Below, piece after piece: positions 25,208 to 38,800 of a stretch of 64,000 nt of DNA. Made by a program: the position numbers and the translations under genes. The number at the start of each line of letters is the position of its first letter. Within the stretch, counting starts at the first letter, position 1. The DNA is from Chrysaora quinquecirrha. Taxonomy: Eukaryota > Cnidaria > Scyphozoa > Semaeostomeae > Pelagiidae. The notes beneath the pieces were generated by a model. That model was not told the origin of the DNA. It was given only the letters and a program-made list of their open reading frames with translations, and did no database searches. The DNA lies in NCBI GenBank assembly GCA_014526335.1, contig JACTAT010000043.1:591726-655725 (forward strand). The letters are read 5' to 3'.

Positions 25208-25280
25208 CAGAGGTGGGCAACCCAGGTCGGCGGATCCAACCAGCGATTTGCTCTTTTGTGGCCCGGGGCCGAATAAAATT
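25208..25280. mobile_element. Isolated hAT-like terminus
   Basis: CAGAGGTGGGCAACCCAGG at 25208 followed by TGTGGCCCGGGGCCG resembles the ends of hAT/Charlie elements. No inverted partner was found, so this is a fragment. Confidence 0.45.
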
Positions 25281-25460
25281 TCACTATGAAAAAGGTTAGT
25301 GCCAAATGGCGTGTAATTAACTCTCGTCTCGTCTTAATTCTTAAAATTGGTTACGCAAAAGTGACGTCGCACATACTTCTTGTGCTTTTCTTTCTAATTT
25401 TAAAAAATTTAAAGCGGGTAGCTACGAATGTTGAACCAGAAACGCGTAGATTTTTCGTTT

Positions 25461-25873
25461 ACACGCTTTTTTATAAGGAACCTACCTCAAGGCCTGGTTG
25501 TAAAAGTTCCTTATTTTTTGGACCTCTTTTGAGGCGATTGTAATTCAAAAAGTTCCTTAATAGTTCCTTAATTCTTACTGTACCTACAGTGGTCTTAATA
25601 ATAAAAGAGAGACACTTGCATGTGAGCCCCATGTGAGCAAAGCTCGAGACTACTCAAGGAAATATTTGATACATGCTTAACGTACAATTTATGTGGTTTT
25701 CGACTGCAAATGAATGGAACCGGCTTTATAATGCTTGATTAATTACAGTAATGAAAGCATTCAACATTGAAAAGTTCCTTAATGATTTTCTCTTTAGTCG
25801 TATAAGTTCTCTAAATTTTCGGACTTTCTACATGTAGGTTCCTTATAAAGTGGTTCTTTATAAAAAAGCGTGT
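25461..25873. mobile_element. Word-type MITE (word AAGGAAC / GTTCCTTA), 413 bp
   Basis: The ends are ACACGCTTTTTTATAAGGAA at 25461 and TTATAAAAAAGCGTGT ending at 25873. The interior carries AGTTCCTTA near 25515, 25549, 25562 and 25771, plus GGTTCCTTATAAAG next to the right end. No coding capacity. Confidence 0.75.
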
Positions 25874-25879
25874 ATTGTG

Positions 25880-27560
25880 CATTGTTTTTAGCTGATAAAC
25901 GCATTCCCTTTTGATCGAACTGGCCCGCTTGCTTGACAGGTTGCCATCTCTGATGGTGAATAATAACCATAATCATAGATAAAAGATTGGGGAAGCACAG
26001 GAAAGTTTAAAGAAATATCCTCTCTGTGGAAATGTAATATAATGTATACGCGGTCTAATAAGACTTCAAGGTTCCAATATGTAAATGTGAAAATAATTAT
26101 GCGCTCTGCCATGCACCAACAACAAACGGAAAAAGGAGGAACCTTTAGACAAAAGCAAGACAAAGCACGCAGCTATCTTAGCTTGACAAACTCATCAAGC
26201 AGCATTTTTGATTCGAAAAGGTTTCAATACATTGTGAAGATTCAGCTACAGCCTGGAAAGATATTCCAAGACAATTATATAAAGAAAATTAGCCTTCATA
26301 TATGAATGCAATGTAAATAAATAACAAGTTGGCTTTGCAGTTTTAAAAGTAAGGTAATGTTCAAAAAATAGACGGCAGATGTTTTCGTTTCTTGTAAGAT
26401 TGTACAATACTTGAATATCATTATGGAAAAGCAACTTGACGAACGAATTGAAATTCTATTGATTATACATCATGAATGATTAATTAAAACCAAATCTGTT
26501 GACAGTCGTGTGTTCTTCAAATTTCAGCTGCCATCCTTTGACCTGACCATAAAACGTAATTTGCACTTCACAAATAATCAAACTTTTAGCATTTCATTTC
26601 CTTTGTTCAAATAGAACTAGATCTTTGACTAACATCATAATAAGCACAGTCTTGTCATACGGTGTATGGCAAAAAACTTATTTAAATCAGCATATCTCAA
26701 GTCCTGTCCCTCACCCTATTAGCAGCTTCAGAATTGCATAAAACGCTACCCAAATAAGCAAACATCCATCTAAATTACAATTGCATACAAAAGTTCAAAA
26801 AAGGCTAAAGTTGGTAGAAGCTTGTGTAAAATAAATAAAAGCAAGTCTTATTTCCTAAGAACTTTCAATGGAGGTACAAATTTAAAGAAACCGAGAGCAA
26901 TATTCATCAAGTAAACAAGTTGTTTAAATTTAACAAAATTCTGTTATCCAAAAAGTCTGGTATCCAGACAAAAACCAATGCAATATGACAACATATTGTA
27001 AAAGTTCGAGAATCGAATAAAGTAACTAACTATAATGGATTTTTATATTCAAGCTCTATATAAACGCTTTTTCAAATTGCAGCAGGTTTTGATATATAGG
27101 TAGATATATGGATACATTAACAATTAGCTATATTTGTAGCTAATGTTTACTTAAAAATGAGTAGTTTGAATTGCAGTAGCTAGGCGCGTAAATAGCGAAA
27201 CGAACCAGTTGAGATATTGTTTACAAACTGTATCACAATCACAAATTAAAAGAAAAAAGCAATAATTTTACTACTTACACTTGCAAAGAAACTTCACCTT
27301 TGTCGGCATGTATGTTATCAAAACTAACAGCAACAAGAAGGAGAAAGAATATCAGTCTTTCTTGTCGTTTGTTTATATGGTGTGCAAGCTCCGCCATTTT
27401 CTGAGGATACTTTCAAATGTGAGTTCCAGAGTTTAGCTTCATTTCATTATTATAGACATGCAACAACTTACAGAGTTTAGACAACAACTTACAGAGTGTC
27501 AACTACTCTAACAACACAACAAGTATTTAAAGTTTGATTATAATATAGTCAATATAAAAA
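25880..27560. other. No recognised gene
   Basis: AT-rich sequence. Open frames up to 91 codons show no motif or splice context. Confidence 0.4.
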
Positions 27561-27564
27561 GTAT

Positions 27565-28700
27565 TTACTGCAAAGGAGATTTAATTAAAGATCGAGCAGC
27601 AAATGCTAGTTTTAAGAAAGTGGCAACTGCCCTCAGGAGAGCTGGATTCTCATTGGTCATTATGAAAATAAATTTTGGTTTCTGGGAAAGCAGAGCAAAA
27701 TTACAGGAATGGGAAGTAAAGGCTTCAATGAGCTTTTTCCTTTTCTCTGAGTAGGCTGGACATTGTAGAAGAAAATTCTCTTCATTTTCGACATTGCCTA
27801 AATTGCAATTTTGGCAGAGCTGGTGTTCTTCCAAGGTGCCTTTCCATCTACCCAGCTCAATTTCCGAGCTATGGCCGCTGTATATAAATTTAGATAACAG
27901 TCGTCTAGAGTCTCCATTTTTCAAAGTCAAATAGGTTTCTTTCTGAAAGCGGGTCCTAAAAGGATTTTAGGTGCGCAATTTCTTTCCACCTTTCCCACTG
28001 ACCCAATTCGGGGAGCTAATCTTAACTTTCCTGTACTGATGGAATGTACTTTCAAGGCGTTTGGATAGAAGCCTCTTGAAAAGGCTGGTTTTAAAAGAAT
28101 TTATCTATCCTGATCAATGTCAAGAGCCTTGCAAAGTAAATCATTGTAGAGACCCAGCAAGTTGAGCCCTATGAGTTTGAGTTAACACTTTCCTTAAAAG
28201 CTTTAAGTACTGAAGTAAGCAGCCTGTGGTAATACACGAGTGCATGCTTAAAGATCGCTATTTTCAAAGGCAGTCTCCCTAATTCACCCAATACTTCGAG
28301 GTTACTACAACATGAGTTAACCCCAAGGGTTCTTTTACAGAATTTTATACGCTGGTTTTCGGTATCTAGCAAATAAGATTCCATAAGATACGCAAACGGG
28401 TTATCAATTGCATTCAGATGTCTGATTTGATGAGCGTTCAGCAGAATACTATCTCGCAGTTGTATAGAAGAATAGGTTTTATAGCTTTCGCATTTAAGAA
28501 TATGAAAAAAAAGAAATATAAGCAAACCAATTCTCTTTTGTTCAAACTTTATTTTCGAAATCTTTTCCTTAGTACAATGTAAAGCTAAATCCCAAATGCG
28601 CGAATAGTTTCTAGCCTTTGCTTTGAATTGAAAATACTTCGAGAACAGGTCTGTTTGGTAGAGCTTGAGGCAATTCTTGTATTTCAAGATAACTCTGCTC
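27565..28700 (-). pseudogene. Decayed non-LTR retrotransposon (LINE), 3' part of the RT ORF
   Basis: Two minus-strand open blocks (28687-28169 and 27930-27565), separated by stops and frame changes, read like the C-terminal region of LINE polyproteins. The first has CKRTLGVNSCCSNLEVLGEL followed by GRLPLKI. The second has a CCHC-like CQNCNL...EENFLLQCPAYSEKRKKL zinc motif. The catalytic RT core is not visible here, and the copy is dead. Confidence 0.8.
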
Positions 28701-29719
28701 TTATTTCTATCATTACTAATTTCTTATAATCTATTGTCCATTATCAATTATTCTTAAATTAAACCATGTGCTAACAGAGTTCAACGCCAAGGGCGAAGTC
28801 ATTTTTTCCAGCAAGTTTGAAGTATAACAAATGACGCAGATATTGAAGAAATGATTGGCTTCCCAAGAAGGGAGTACTTCACAGCACATAGCTACCTTCT
28901 CTTTGAGCAGCCAAAGGTGATTCTTGGAAGCAGTTACATAGAAATGGCAAACATGCAAAAACGCCTGTAGGTATATCAGGGATATCTAAAAAGGAACAAG
29001 GAAAAAGTTTATTAAAACTTTCGCATAAACTTAATAGCCCGTTTACAGGTATAAAATCATCCGTATAGTTATCGCGATACAATTTATCTGGATAATGATC
29101 GGGATAGAGGGTTGCTTTAACACGGCAAGTTTGTTATCAGGATAGGAATTGTATCCAGATAGACTAGGGTGGCGCAATTTTGTAAAAACGCGTGCGCAAC
29201 ACGAATATGTCTGGCTCATATTTCATCGTCTTTCCACACAAGTTCAAAAATGGCTAGCTACGATTTCCTCCTTGTATTTCGATTCTTGTTAAACGGGGTA
29301 AAAAAGTACTACGAATGAAGTTTTGGGAACTGACACTCTGATACAAAATTAAGCCACCCTTTGACCATCAACATGACATCTTTATCATTTGGTTACCGTC
29401 CTTGTAAAACATAGACACCACACGCGTACATGAGAAAATGAAATAAGAAACCAAAACAGGATAAACGATATATATATATGAATAAATGAAAAACCTACAG
29501 ATTAGCCATACAATATAATGCATCACCGCACTTAAGAAACCAGATTCATCCAACGCATTGTTTATATACAATAGACCATTTCTATATCCATTGTCTTTTT
29601 CGTACTTGCCGGGACTTAACTGTACGTTTGTCTACCATCGCTTAATATACTAAATGCATACTAAGGGAAGTACATAACAAATGTAATAAGGTGCAAAGAT
29701 ATTTTCTTACCCTTGTGAA
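28701..29719. other. AOPEP downstream flank
   Basis: This lies between the AOPEP stop codon and the LINE fragment. No gene seen. No AATAAA was pinned with confidence as the polyadenylation signal. Confidence 0.4.
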
Positions 29720-29866
29720 CTAGATACCATTAAGCATTTCATAGACGGTTTGAAATGTACATCGATCCATCTCATCTTTGATTTCAAAAAAGGCATCGTC
29801 GGCAAGTTTTCTCTGCACTCTGTCTTCTGTGATAATTAATTCTCCAAATAAATAAACGCCCATACC
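29720..29866 (-). CDS. AOPEP: AOPEP terminal exon
   Basis: Acceptor ATGTTTTTAG, 49 codons including the stop. [20 protein letters not shown] and then [19 protein letters not shown] match the extreme C-terminus of AOPEP. TAG is at 29720-29722. Confidence 0.95.
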   Translation of the reverse strand, partial: GMGVYLFGELIITEDRVQRKLADDAFFEIKDEMDRCTFQTVYEMLNGI

Positions 29867-32800
29867 CTAAAAACATGAAATGGATACATCTACTGCAGGA
29901 TTCACTCTACTGTGTTTGCTTAAATTGGCGCCCTAGGCAATAATTAATAAATTTTGTTTTACAGAGTGTCAAATAGATCTATCATCTACAACTACTACAT
30001 TTACATAGGTTAATCCGCAACCTCATTACGGAGGTCTCCACTGATGAAATACGATTAGTCACTGTATGTACAGTCGTTTGACAAAACTTGATTAAAATGC
30101 CAGCATGTTGGATGGCCAAAAGACTATGCTATTTTACAAGCCAGGTGCAAGAAACAATTCATAATTTTTATTACTTGCACAAAAGTTCTACCCGTAGAAG
30201 TTATACTAATTAAAGGGTTGTCACGAAAGGCAAGATCTTTTGGTGCTGGGAACAAAAAACTCGTAGCTTACATTTCGTCAAAATAAGGTGTTAAAATTTT
30301 AGGCGCAAAACTGTTGTCCCTCATAATGAAGCACTTTGGAAGCAACGAAAATACCTTTTGAGATTTCATAATACCGTGCCGAAGGACAACACACAGAATA
30401 CCAATTTTCAGGCATATTAGGGCGTAAGAATGTTATTTCTGAGATCTAGGAAGAAAGAGTTCTTTACCTGGTCATCGACAAGAAAGCGTCGAACTTGTTC
30501 ATAGGCCCTGCTGTATCTAACAAAATATAAATGTATTTGTGAATAGGGCATAAGAATGAAGGATAGACATTTTAGAATCAAATTCTCAAAAGAGAAAAGC
30601 ATTTTAAAAAGCAAGATAACATTCTGTTATCAATTAGTTTTCTTAGATTCCTGCAAATACTTGACGCACGAAAATATACTACAATCCGCCATTGTTAAAT
30701 ATCATTCCATCAGTCCACTAAATCTGATTTCATTATAGCATTATGGCCATTGTTGTACAAGTCGGCAAAGCCTTTATATCGCCGAGCTCTGTGATCTAAT
30801 ATTAGATAAAGAATGTTCTGTCCGACCTGTCGACCAACATCGTTTAAACCAACATTTACAACAAGGATCACAGAGAAAAAAGCTAAAATGCTACTATAAT
30901 CCCTCAGATTTAGAGTGACCGTGCTACCTCGGATGACAGCAGAGAACATCGAACAACTATACGATTAGCTATTTCGACACTTGCCAATCACCTAAAGTCT
31001 ATTAACTGTAAACAGACAACCTCACAACTCAAGATCCAATATTTGCTTGAAAGCTTACAATAGAATATGCAAAATAGAATTAAAAAACGAAGGCAACCAG
31101 CTACAGGATTCCACACCTGCTTCCAAAAATGGAAATTCTGTACGCTGCTGTTCTGCAGATTGCACAATAAGGAAAGAATAGGCTTAGTATGTGTAATCAT
31201 TATCGGCAAGAAGCTTACACCGACAATAATCTTTTCTTTGCAGCAGGGCACGAATAAATTGTTTCTCAATAGTACCAACTCATGCTATCGATTGTATTTC
31301 TAGGTTCAAGGCATTAATGAAGAACGTAAACAATAGCTATACTTAATGGTAAAGAAATAATCGAAAAAGCATACTAAAATATAGCTAGCATTTAACTGTT
31401 GAAGAACTGTTGAAGTGCTTTTTATAGGAAAAAAAAGTATTTACCTGTGCTTAACAACTAGTTCACACCACCTGTGACGAATCTTAAAATAAAAAAAAAT
31501 TGTTTCATCGTAATGAAAGCCGCACTATCCATGGTAAAAAGTGTTTGAAGTAGGTGAAATAGGTAAAGTTTTCTAAAACAGCCATTATAGAACGGTAAAT
31601 TAAAAAATGAAATATGTATGCAAGGATTTAGGGAATATTTCTTGTTATCGAAAGGAGGAGACTTGCTTCTATCCATGTTGTCCTGTTGTTGTGTCATATA
31701 TGTCGCTTGATAAATATTGTACCGTGTTACTATTGCATAGCTATCTGTCAATATGTAAATGAATTTTATCCTATAAGTTCATTACTTTATAGATGGCTAC
31801 AGTGTAGGTATCTCTGAGAACTACGTTTTATAACAAATACGTAAAGCATTACAGTAATGCCGCCCATTTTTCGCTTTTAACTAGGTATAGCCAGAGCAAC
31901 TGAAGAACATTTTAATTTATTGTTGATGAACTATCAAAAACCATGTCAGGACTGGAATCCCACTACAATTTACGAGGACAATATTTGCAAAAATTGAGAT
32001 TTTGTAGTTGTTTTGGAAATTAAAAGTCAGTTAATGCAATTGTGAAATAGTTGTGCGACAATCGTTCAGAAAGTCAAATAATTTTTTAGCAACAATCATA
32101 AAGGGATTTTTCTTGCGACTGTATACAAGTATAAAAGCTTGCAACAAGCCTTGCCTGAATACACTATAAGATGCCTTGCATTGAGGCAAATCCTAGTAGC
32201 TTGGAAAGACCATTTGCAAAGGATAATCTCATGCATATTGTTAACGTAAAGACTATTGGAAAAACCAATCTATAGTGATCAAACAACAGGAATCAAATTC
32301 GTCTCTTGATATTATTGCTACAGTTACAATTGTATACAACTTCTGATTGAATAGGCATTACTTACCTCAGCATTGCATTTATCAAAACCATAAACAGACA
32401 GCAATTCTGCAAGCGTTTGATTGGCAAAACAATCTCGATCTAATAGTTTTTCCAACAGCAAAATAAGCTGATTAGCATTCTTGATAAAAAGGGAGATAAA
32501 AATACAATGTAAATCGTTTTCCCTAAAATGCATGAATACAGGATAAGCTGAAATTAAATCTCATGTCCAAGTCTAAACAATGAACAAATGCCCGTGTTGT
32601 TGATATCTGTATAACATGGGTTTTTCGCAACGAAAGCTCCCGCAGATAAGGTAGGCGATACATTACTGCTTCGTCCTTTATTCTTATATTGAAGAATAAT
32701 GGCCTTTAACTAAATAGTATCACTTCAGAGCCAATAGACCCCGCTTAGTTTCATCTGCAGCCGTTAAGTTTTAACCAAGTACAATTTTCTATTCACTTTG

Positions 32801-35800
32801 TAGCAAGATCTGATATTGCGCATGGTTGGCATGATCGTAATCGTGCAGTTAAAGTTAACTTCTGAACAATGCTCGATTCCCATAGGGTAGTACTCGTGAG
32901 AAAAACAACTCGGGTTAGGCACATATAGTAAGAGTAGCACAGGTGAAGCTAGAGTAAATGGTTTAAAGGACATGTATGTGGTGAAAAAGCGGAGATTCTA
33001 CCAGAGATGAACAAATGGGTTAGAGATAGAAAAGCGGCAAATTTAGTAGAATGCTTGAGACTATATAGCATTGTTTTTCCTTGTGCGCTGCCAGCTCTGC
33101 AGTTTCCATACAATCATAAAACATGCCAGGATATAACTCACCAAGTGAAGTTGGAGGATCTGATCTTTTTGTATTCTCTTCTTCTTCAGCTTCAACGTTT
33201 TACATCTCTTATTAATAGAATCTCTTTTCTTCCACCATGTAAACTATACGCAAGACAAAATTGTATGAGGTCTTAAGTTTATGAAAGTAATCAAAATTGC
33301 GAGAAATAACAGAAACATATCTAGACAAATTTAAAAAGTTTTTTTTTAATATGTCGAAAGATGTTTCGGTTAATTCTCGCAATTTTATAGAATTTACAAC
33401 TAAGAGTTTACGTTTCTAATGCATAGTTTTAACAATGTTAACTCAACTGCTTTCTCATTTGATGTTCTCAGCGAGAATTGACTTCAGTGCGTTTGAGACA
33501 CTTGAATAAATTTGGGACACTCTGTTATGTACATACAATGAGACAACATCACAACTTACATTCACGACGGCTTCTGAACATGACTAAATGGCTTTGAAAA
33601 TTGCTAAAATGCTTCTATATACAAGGTTGGGCTAAAATTTTAAGGCACTCTGAATTGAGGTCTCCGCGAATTAAGGCAACTTTAGCAGAAACCCAGCAAT
33701 CGATACGTTGGACTGTGGAATACTGAACTTGCACCTAAAGTATCCACGAAAGATGACTATTTTAATTGAATTTCGGGATAAGCAAAGAAAGCCTAGATAG
33801 CAAAGAAAGCCTAGATCATGATTTTGTCAGAAATACGAAAGTCACGGCCACACTCAGACCAAAGGAGCCTCGTTGTTTCTTAAAGCGTCAAAAGTTGAGA
33901 CATCTGATACCCGACAGACCCGCTACAACAGAACTGATTCGAAAGTCGACAGTGTTTGAGCATTATTTGGAAATTGATAAGTTACGGCTATAAACAAAAC
34001 TCCAAGCAATATTACTAGACTATGATGGTTGTCAAAAAAAGTTCAAAACAAAGTTCAAGTGTGAATCCCCAATAAAATATAACAAATTAGCAACTGCAAA
34101 TAAGTAACATCTGCTAAGAACAATTGAGCGCCATTAACTCGCACGTGCGTTACGTTGTATACATTAAATAAGAAATAGCAGAAATTCTATCATGGGAAGC
34201 CATAAAATATTAACGTTGGTTTCACCAAAAGAGCGTTTCTCAAACAGAAAGATACCTTTTCATTTATCTCTGAGATAAGTCTTCCGTTGCAATTAACGAT
34301 TGATTCGTCCAGATGCTACGAGAAGAAATCTTAATTAATCAAGATAATTGATGATTTGCTATTTTACAAAACAATGCACTCTTTTACGTAAAAATGAAGA
34401 CTTCGATGCTACTGGTAGACTAATACGTACAGTATGACGAATTTAACAGATAATTATTGATTCCAATAAAGCAGGTGTGAAAGGTTTAGAACAAAAACTC
34501 ATTTAGCAATCATGAAACAGATGTTTCCAGGAATTCAAAATTTTTTATTTAATGCTACACTCGTAAAGTAAAGTAAAGTTCCCGTTTTTGAGTCTACTAC
34601 TAGCCTGGGGCTACTCGTCGACTTTACACTTTACCCCTGGTCTGGATGCATTAGCATATAGCAGGGTGCAGCCACACACGGCGCTCATAACTACCGACCA
34701 GGTAACCATTTATACACCTGGGTGGAGAGAGGCACGTTTGTGTTAACAACTTGCCCAAGGTTATTATCTCTGCAACACGAGTGGAAAAACCGTGGCTCGA
34801 ACCCACAACATTTTCGTTGAGTCCAGCACGCTAACCACTGCGCCACAGAGACCACTCCTCACAAAGTGACAGCAATAGTTAAACTTCTTGCAAGGCCTCA
34901 GATGTTTAATACATTTTTTTGCAATTTTTGCATACTGCACCTGCAGCATAATATTCATGAAGCGTCAGTTCATTGCCGAAAAATCTTCTACGTCCTTTTC
35001 AAAAATTTATGATGACATGATATAGCGAAGTACACATTGGAGAACTACCATAATAGCCCTGTAATTTCATGCAACAGATATAGTACTACGATTTTGCTGT
35101 AAAAGATCAAAATTTGATGGCTCGCGAGACACATTGAAGAACAAAGACTTTATTACATCAAAAATTGTAAATTGCAAATAGATGTTTCTGTCGTTAGTTG
35201 CGGCAGCTCTAACTAATATGATTAATTACGACGATTCGGGAAGCTTTTATTTCATTTTATATCACTTTGGTTTTTATTCAATACAAGTTCATAACTTTTT
35301 ATCTGTTATGTTTATTAATAATTATGGTATTATCTACAGTTCTACAGCTCTACAGTTAATATAACTGATAACTCAACTCTAAATAATACCAACAGTTTGG
35401 CGCATTCCTTGTGAATCGGCGGGAACTTTAGAAGTAAATGGCGCGGTACCATCGTGGAGGAAGTAAAACAGAGCTCACATATACTGTCAGCAGGTGCATT
35501 GTTCGAAGGCCCAAATAATTCTGGCTGCTCAGAATAATGTCTACAGCTTAAATTTCTCCTCACTTCCTCGTACTGCCTGGGTTTGTCAGCGTTAAAATCA
35601 AAGTTATTGAACTCCATGCTGGCTTTAAACTCCTTAAAGCAATGGAGCAATTTGCCGATCATCTCATTACTCCATCGAAACTTAGCTGTTCCTGTTGTTA
35701 TCATGGACTTCTCTTCGGAGGCTTTTCCTTTAGAAGTAGTTGCAGAGGCTTTAGGATTCTTGGTTTTATCGGCCATTTTGATTCTATCATGCATGTGACT

Positions 35801-38800
35801 GATGCTCGTGAAAAGGAACTGCGCATGTTCCATCGTATATTTTTAGCCCGCTTGCCGGGCTGGCCCGGTTTGATGCTATTACATGGAAGTGAGCCAGCTC
35901 GCTTGGCGAGCCAGCCCGCTTGCTTCAAAGCGGGCCAGCCCGTTTGCCGGGCTGGCTCACTTCCATGTAATCGCATCTGACTTTTTGTATATACTAGACC
36001 GTGGACGTGAGCTGGCCCGTTTGCCGAGCCAGCCCGTCTACCGGGCTAGCCCGCCTCATATAATCAGGCCCTTATACACTAACACCCAAGTCCTCTTCTT
36101 CTACTTTCCACCTGACGCCATCTACACATCACCCGGCACCAGTCAAACTGCGATCTCATCAAGCTCCAGCACTCACAATCACGTAGCTACCAAATTTAAA
36201 ACCACCGGATAAAACAAACAAATATTGGCAGAAATAGATATATCCTTTACGTCTTGGTCTTTCGTCGGTTTTCTGCACTACTATTTTACTTGATTTTTCA
36301 TTCGCTACGAGAATCGCACAAGAATCCGACGAAGCGGAGTATGATTCGTGTGCTTTGCTTCGTATCTACAAGTCAACCAATGCCATCGTACTGAGGCATC
36401 AGTGCTTCCTTACAATTTAGGGTGTATTTTTTTGGTCACATTCTGTTTTCAGTAGACGCCTTCTCTTCTCAGTAGACGTCGAAACGTATTTTTATGGTAT
36501 TGTCTTCTGAAAACGGCAGGTTTAGAAGGCCTCCAAAACCTTCTGCCCCCGAAGTTGGAAGGTTTCGCAGACATCGCAAGGAATCTCGTTCTCGCTTATA
36601 ATGAATGGTTTTAGACGAGAATGTTCTGATCAGCCTACCGTTTTCGGCAACCGTGTTTTTTTGGTACCGGAAACTTTTTCCTGCCAAGTCTACCGTTTTC
36701 GGAATTTGAAAGTCTGAGGTTACCAAAAAATACGCCCTTAGTGATTAGTCATTAGGTGACATGACTTAGAAACTCATTGATTATTTCAAGATTATCAGAC
36801 ATACGTTTGGCAAGCATGATTCTTCCAGCCATTCAGTTATAAGCTGTTTCCTGGTGTGCCTAAAAACGTAACAATTTTCTTTCATTACCTTGAAGAATGT
36901 ACAAAATCTATATAAGGCTGAAGCTAAAGAGCAATCCTAGCTGTACCGTGAGCAAAGAGTTGACGGTCTATTGGTCATGGGTCCGAATTACATCTCGACC
37001 AAGGGGGTAGTTCTCCCTTATATTAGCTGACAGACATGTGCCCCTATAAGGCCAATTTTTGTAAGCTAAAACACCATGATTGTGGGTGGGTCTAAAACCA
37101 TATCCATTAAATTGGTTATTTCTGGATGGAATTAATGAAAAATAGCAGGTTCAACGGGCATCGAATGTGAGTTGATTTGTAAAAGGTCGGAGGCCTGTCC
37201 ATTCTTCTTGGATCTGTAAACAAGTATCAACGGTTTCTGAATGAAATCTTGAACCGTATTAGCAAAAAATTCTTGGTTGCTTGCAGAGTTCGTGCACTCA
37301 TTTAAACAGGCGAATTAGCCATTCGTATTCTGCTAGACGAAGTAAACAGACACATTAACCAAACCAACGCGAATATGTTGGTCTGAATAAACGGGAATTA
37401 ATTATGTATTGTAGAAACGTAATGAAACTTCGTGAGATTTTCCATATTAACAGTGTTAATATGGAAAATCTCACCAGAAAAAGGGTGAAGTATATAATTT
37501 GCCTTTCGTTATTTAATCAATCGAAATTATATATAAGCAAATTTAAAGTTCTGACAAATTAACAATAATAGGTACCTCTGAATTCACCAGGCATTCACGG
37601 AATCTGTGTACATAGGCTGAACTGTGGTTAATCTCCCCCCCTTTTCTTAGGCCACTAGCAACCTAATAATACATAAATATAGCAGATGGCATAAAGTTTC
37701 CAGCTAGGATGCGGAAATACCACGCATTTTTCCCAGTGGCATCAGAGACAACCAGGTTGCCTGCTCTATGTTAACCTATTAGATGACAAATAGCCCCCTT
37801 GGAAATTGTGTTTTAGCCAATCAGCTAGCTTGATAGTGGCATGACTTGCTCCCAGCCAATCACAGAGAAAGTGGTTACACCCCTAGGGCTTGCCTCACCA
37901 AAAACCAAATGCGTTTCTCCAAAGGCCTCTTCTTTCTTGGGCATCAAGCTGATATGTTCTCAGTCTAGCGAAAACACCCAATCTCTGGATTGTTGGTTCC
38001 CCCTAGACGACAGAGACCCGGCACTCTGTATCGCTAGGATACACCAGCACACCAAAAAACATATCTCATAAACAAGGTCTGGCATTGCCTGCCAACAGGG
38101 GTACTTCACCTACCCACGGCGGTATTTGTCCAACCTTTAGAGTGCTTCTTGCCACTTCACATTTCCAAAGCCCACATATTGTATTTAGTGAATTTAATGT
38201 AGAAAATGTATGCTTTGATTGTTATGCTATTGATAGTTGATTAATGCTACCTGTTCATAAGTCACTGTTTCTCTGTTGTACTTTCTTATGGGGAAAGGGG
38301 TTGAAATCACTTCAAAGAAAAGCATGCATTTAAATATCATTGTTCCGAAATATCAGCTGGCAAAAGTAATCCCCAACGTCAGTTCTCTTGAATTTTTTTG
38401 CATTGCTCAAAACTTTACTACCTGGCATTTAGTAATATACGTAATCAATTTACCCGTCGCCTTAATTTATAACATAATCTGAGTAGCAACCTTGATGATA
38501 AATCATATACGAATCAATGAGCGCGCGAGAAATATATTTGCGTCCAAACAAATAACGTCTTTGCAAGCAAATTGTTACCTTAAGATAATGAATCTGCGTC
38601 CATTTTCTTGATGGAATATGAATCATATTATTTGAACACTTGTCTGTATTATCATTGGTTGAGATATTCTTGCGAATAGCCTCCGCAGCTGCAAGGGAAA
38701 GTAACAGTTTGATTTCATGAAAAAAAGCCATGAAAAAAGCACCAAAACTATGGAAAGTATGGAAAATGCACATGCAGGCATACTGCCCCATACTTTGTGT

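Noticed and set aside
37190..37310. Missing AOPEP exon(s) between HYLK and EWLEE
   Set aside because: Two overlapping frames each resemble part of the expected segment but neither has a good donor, so no exon was called.
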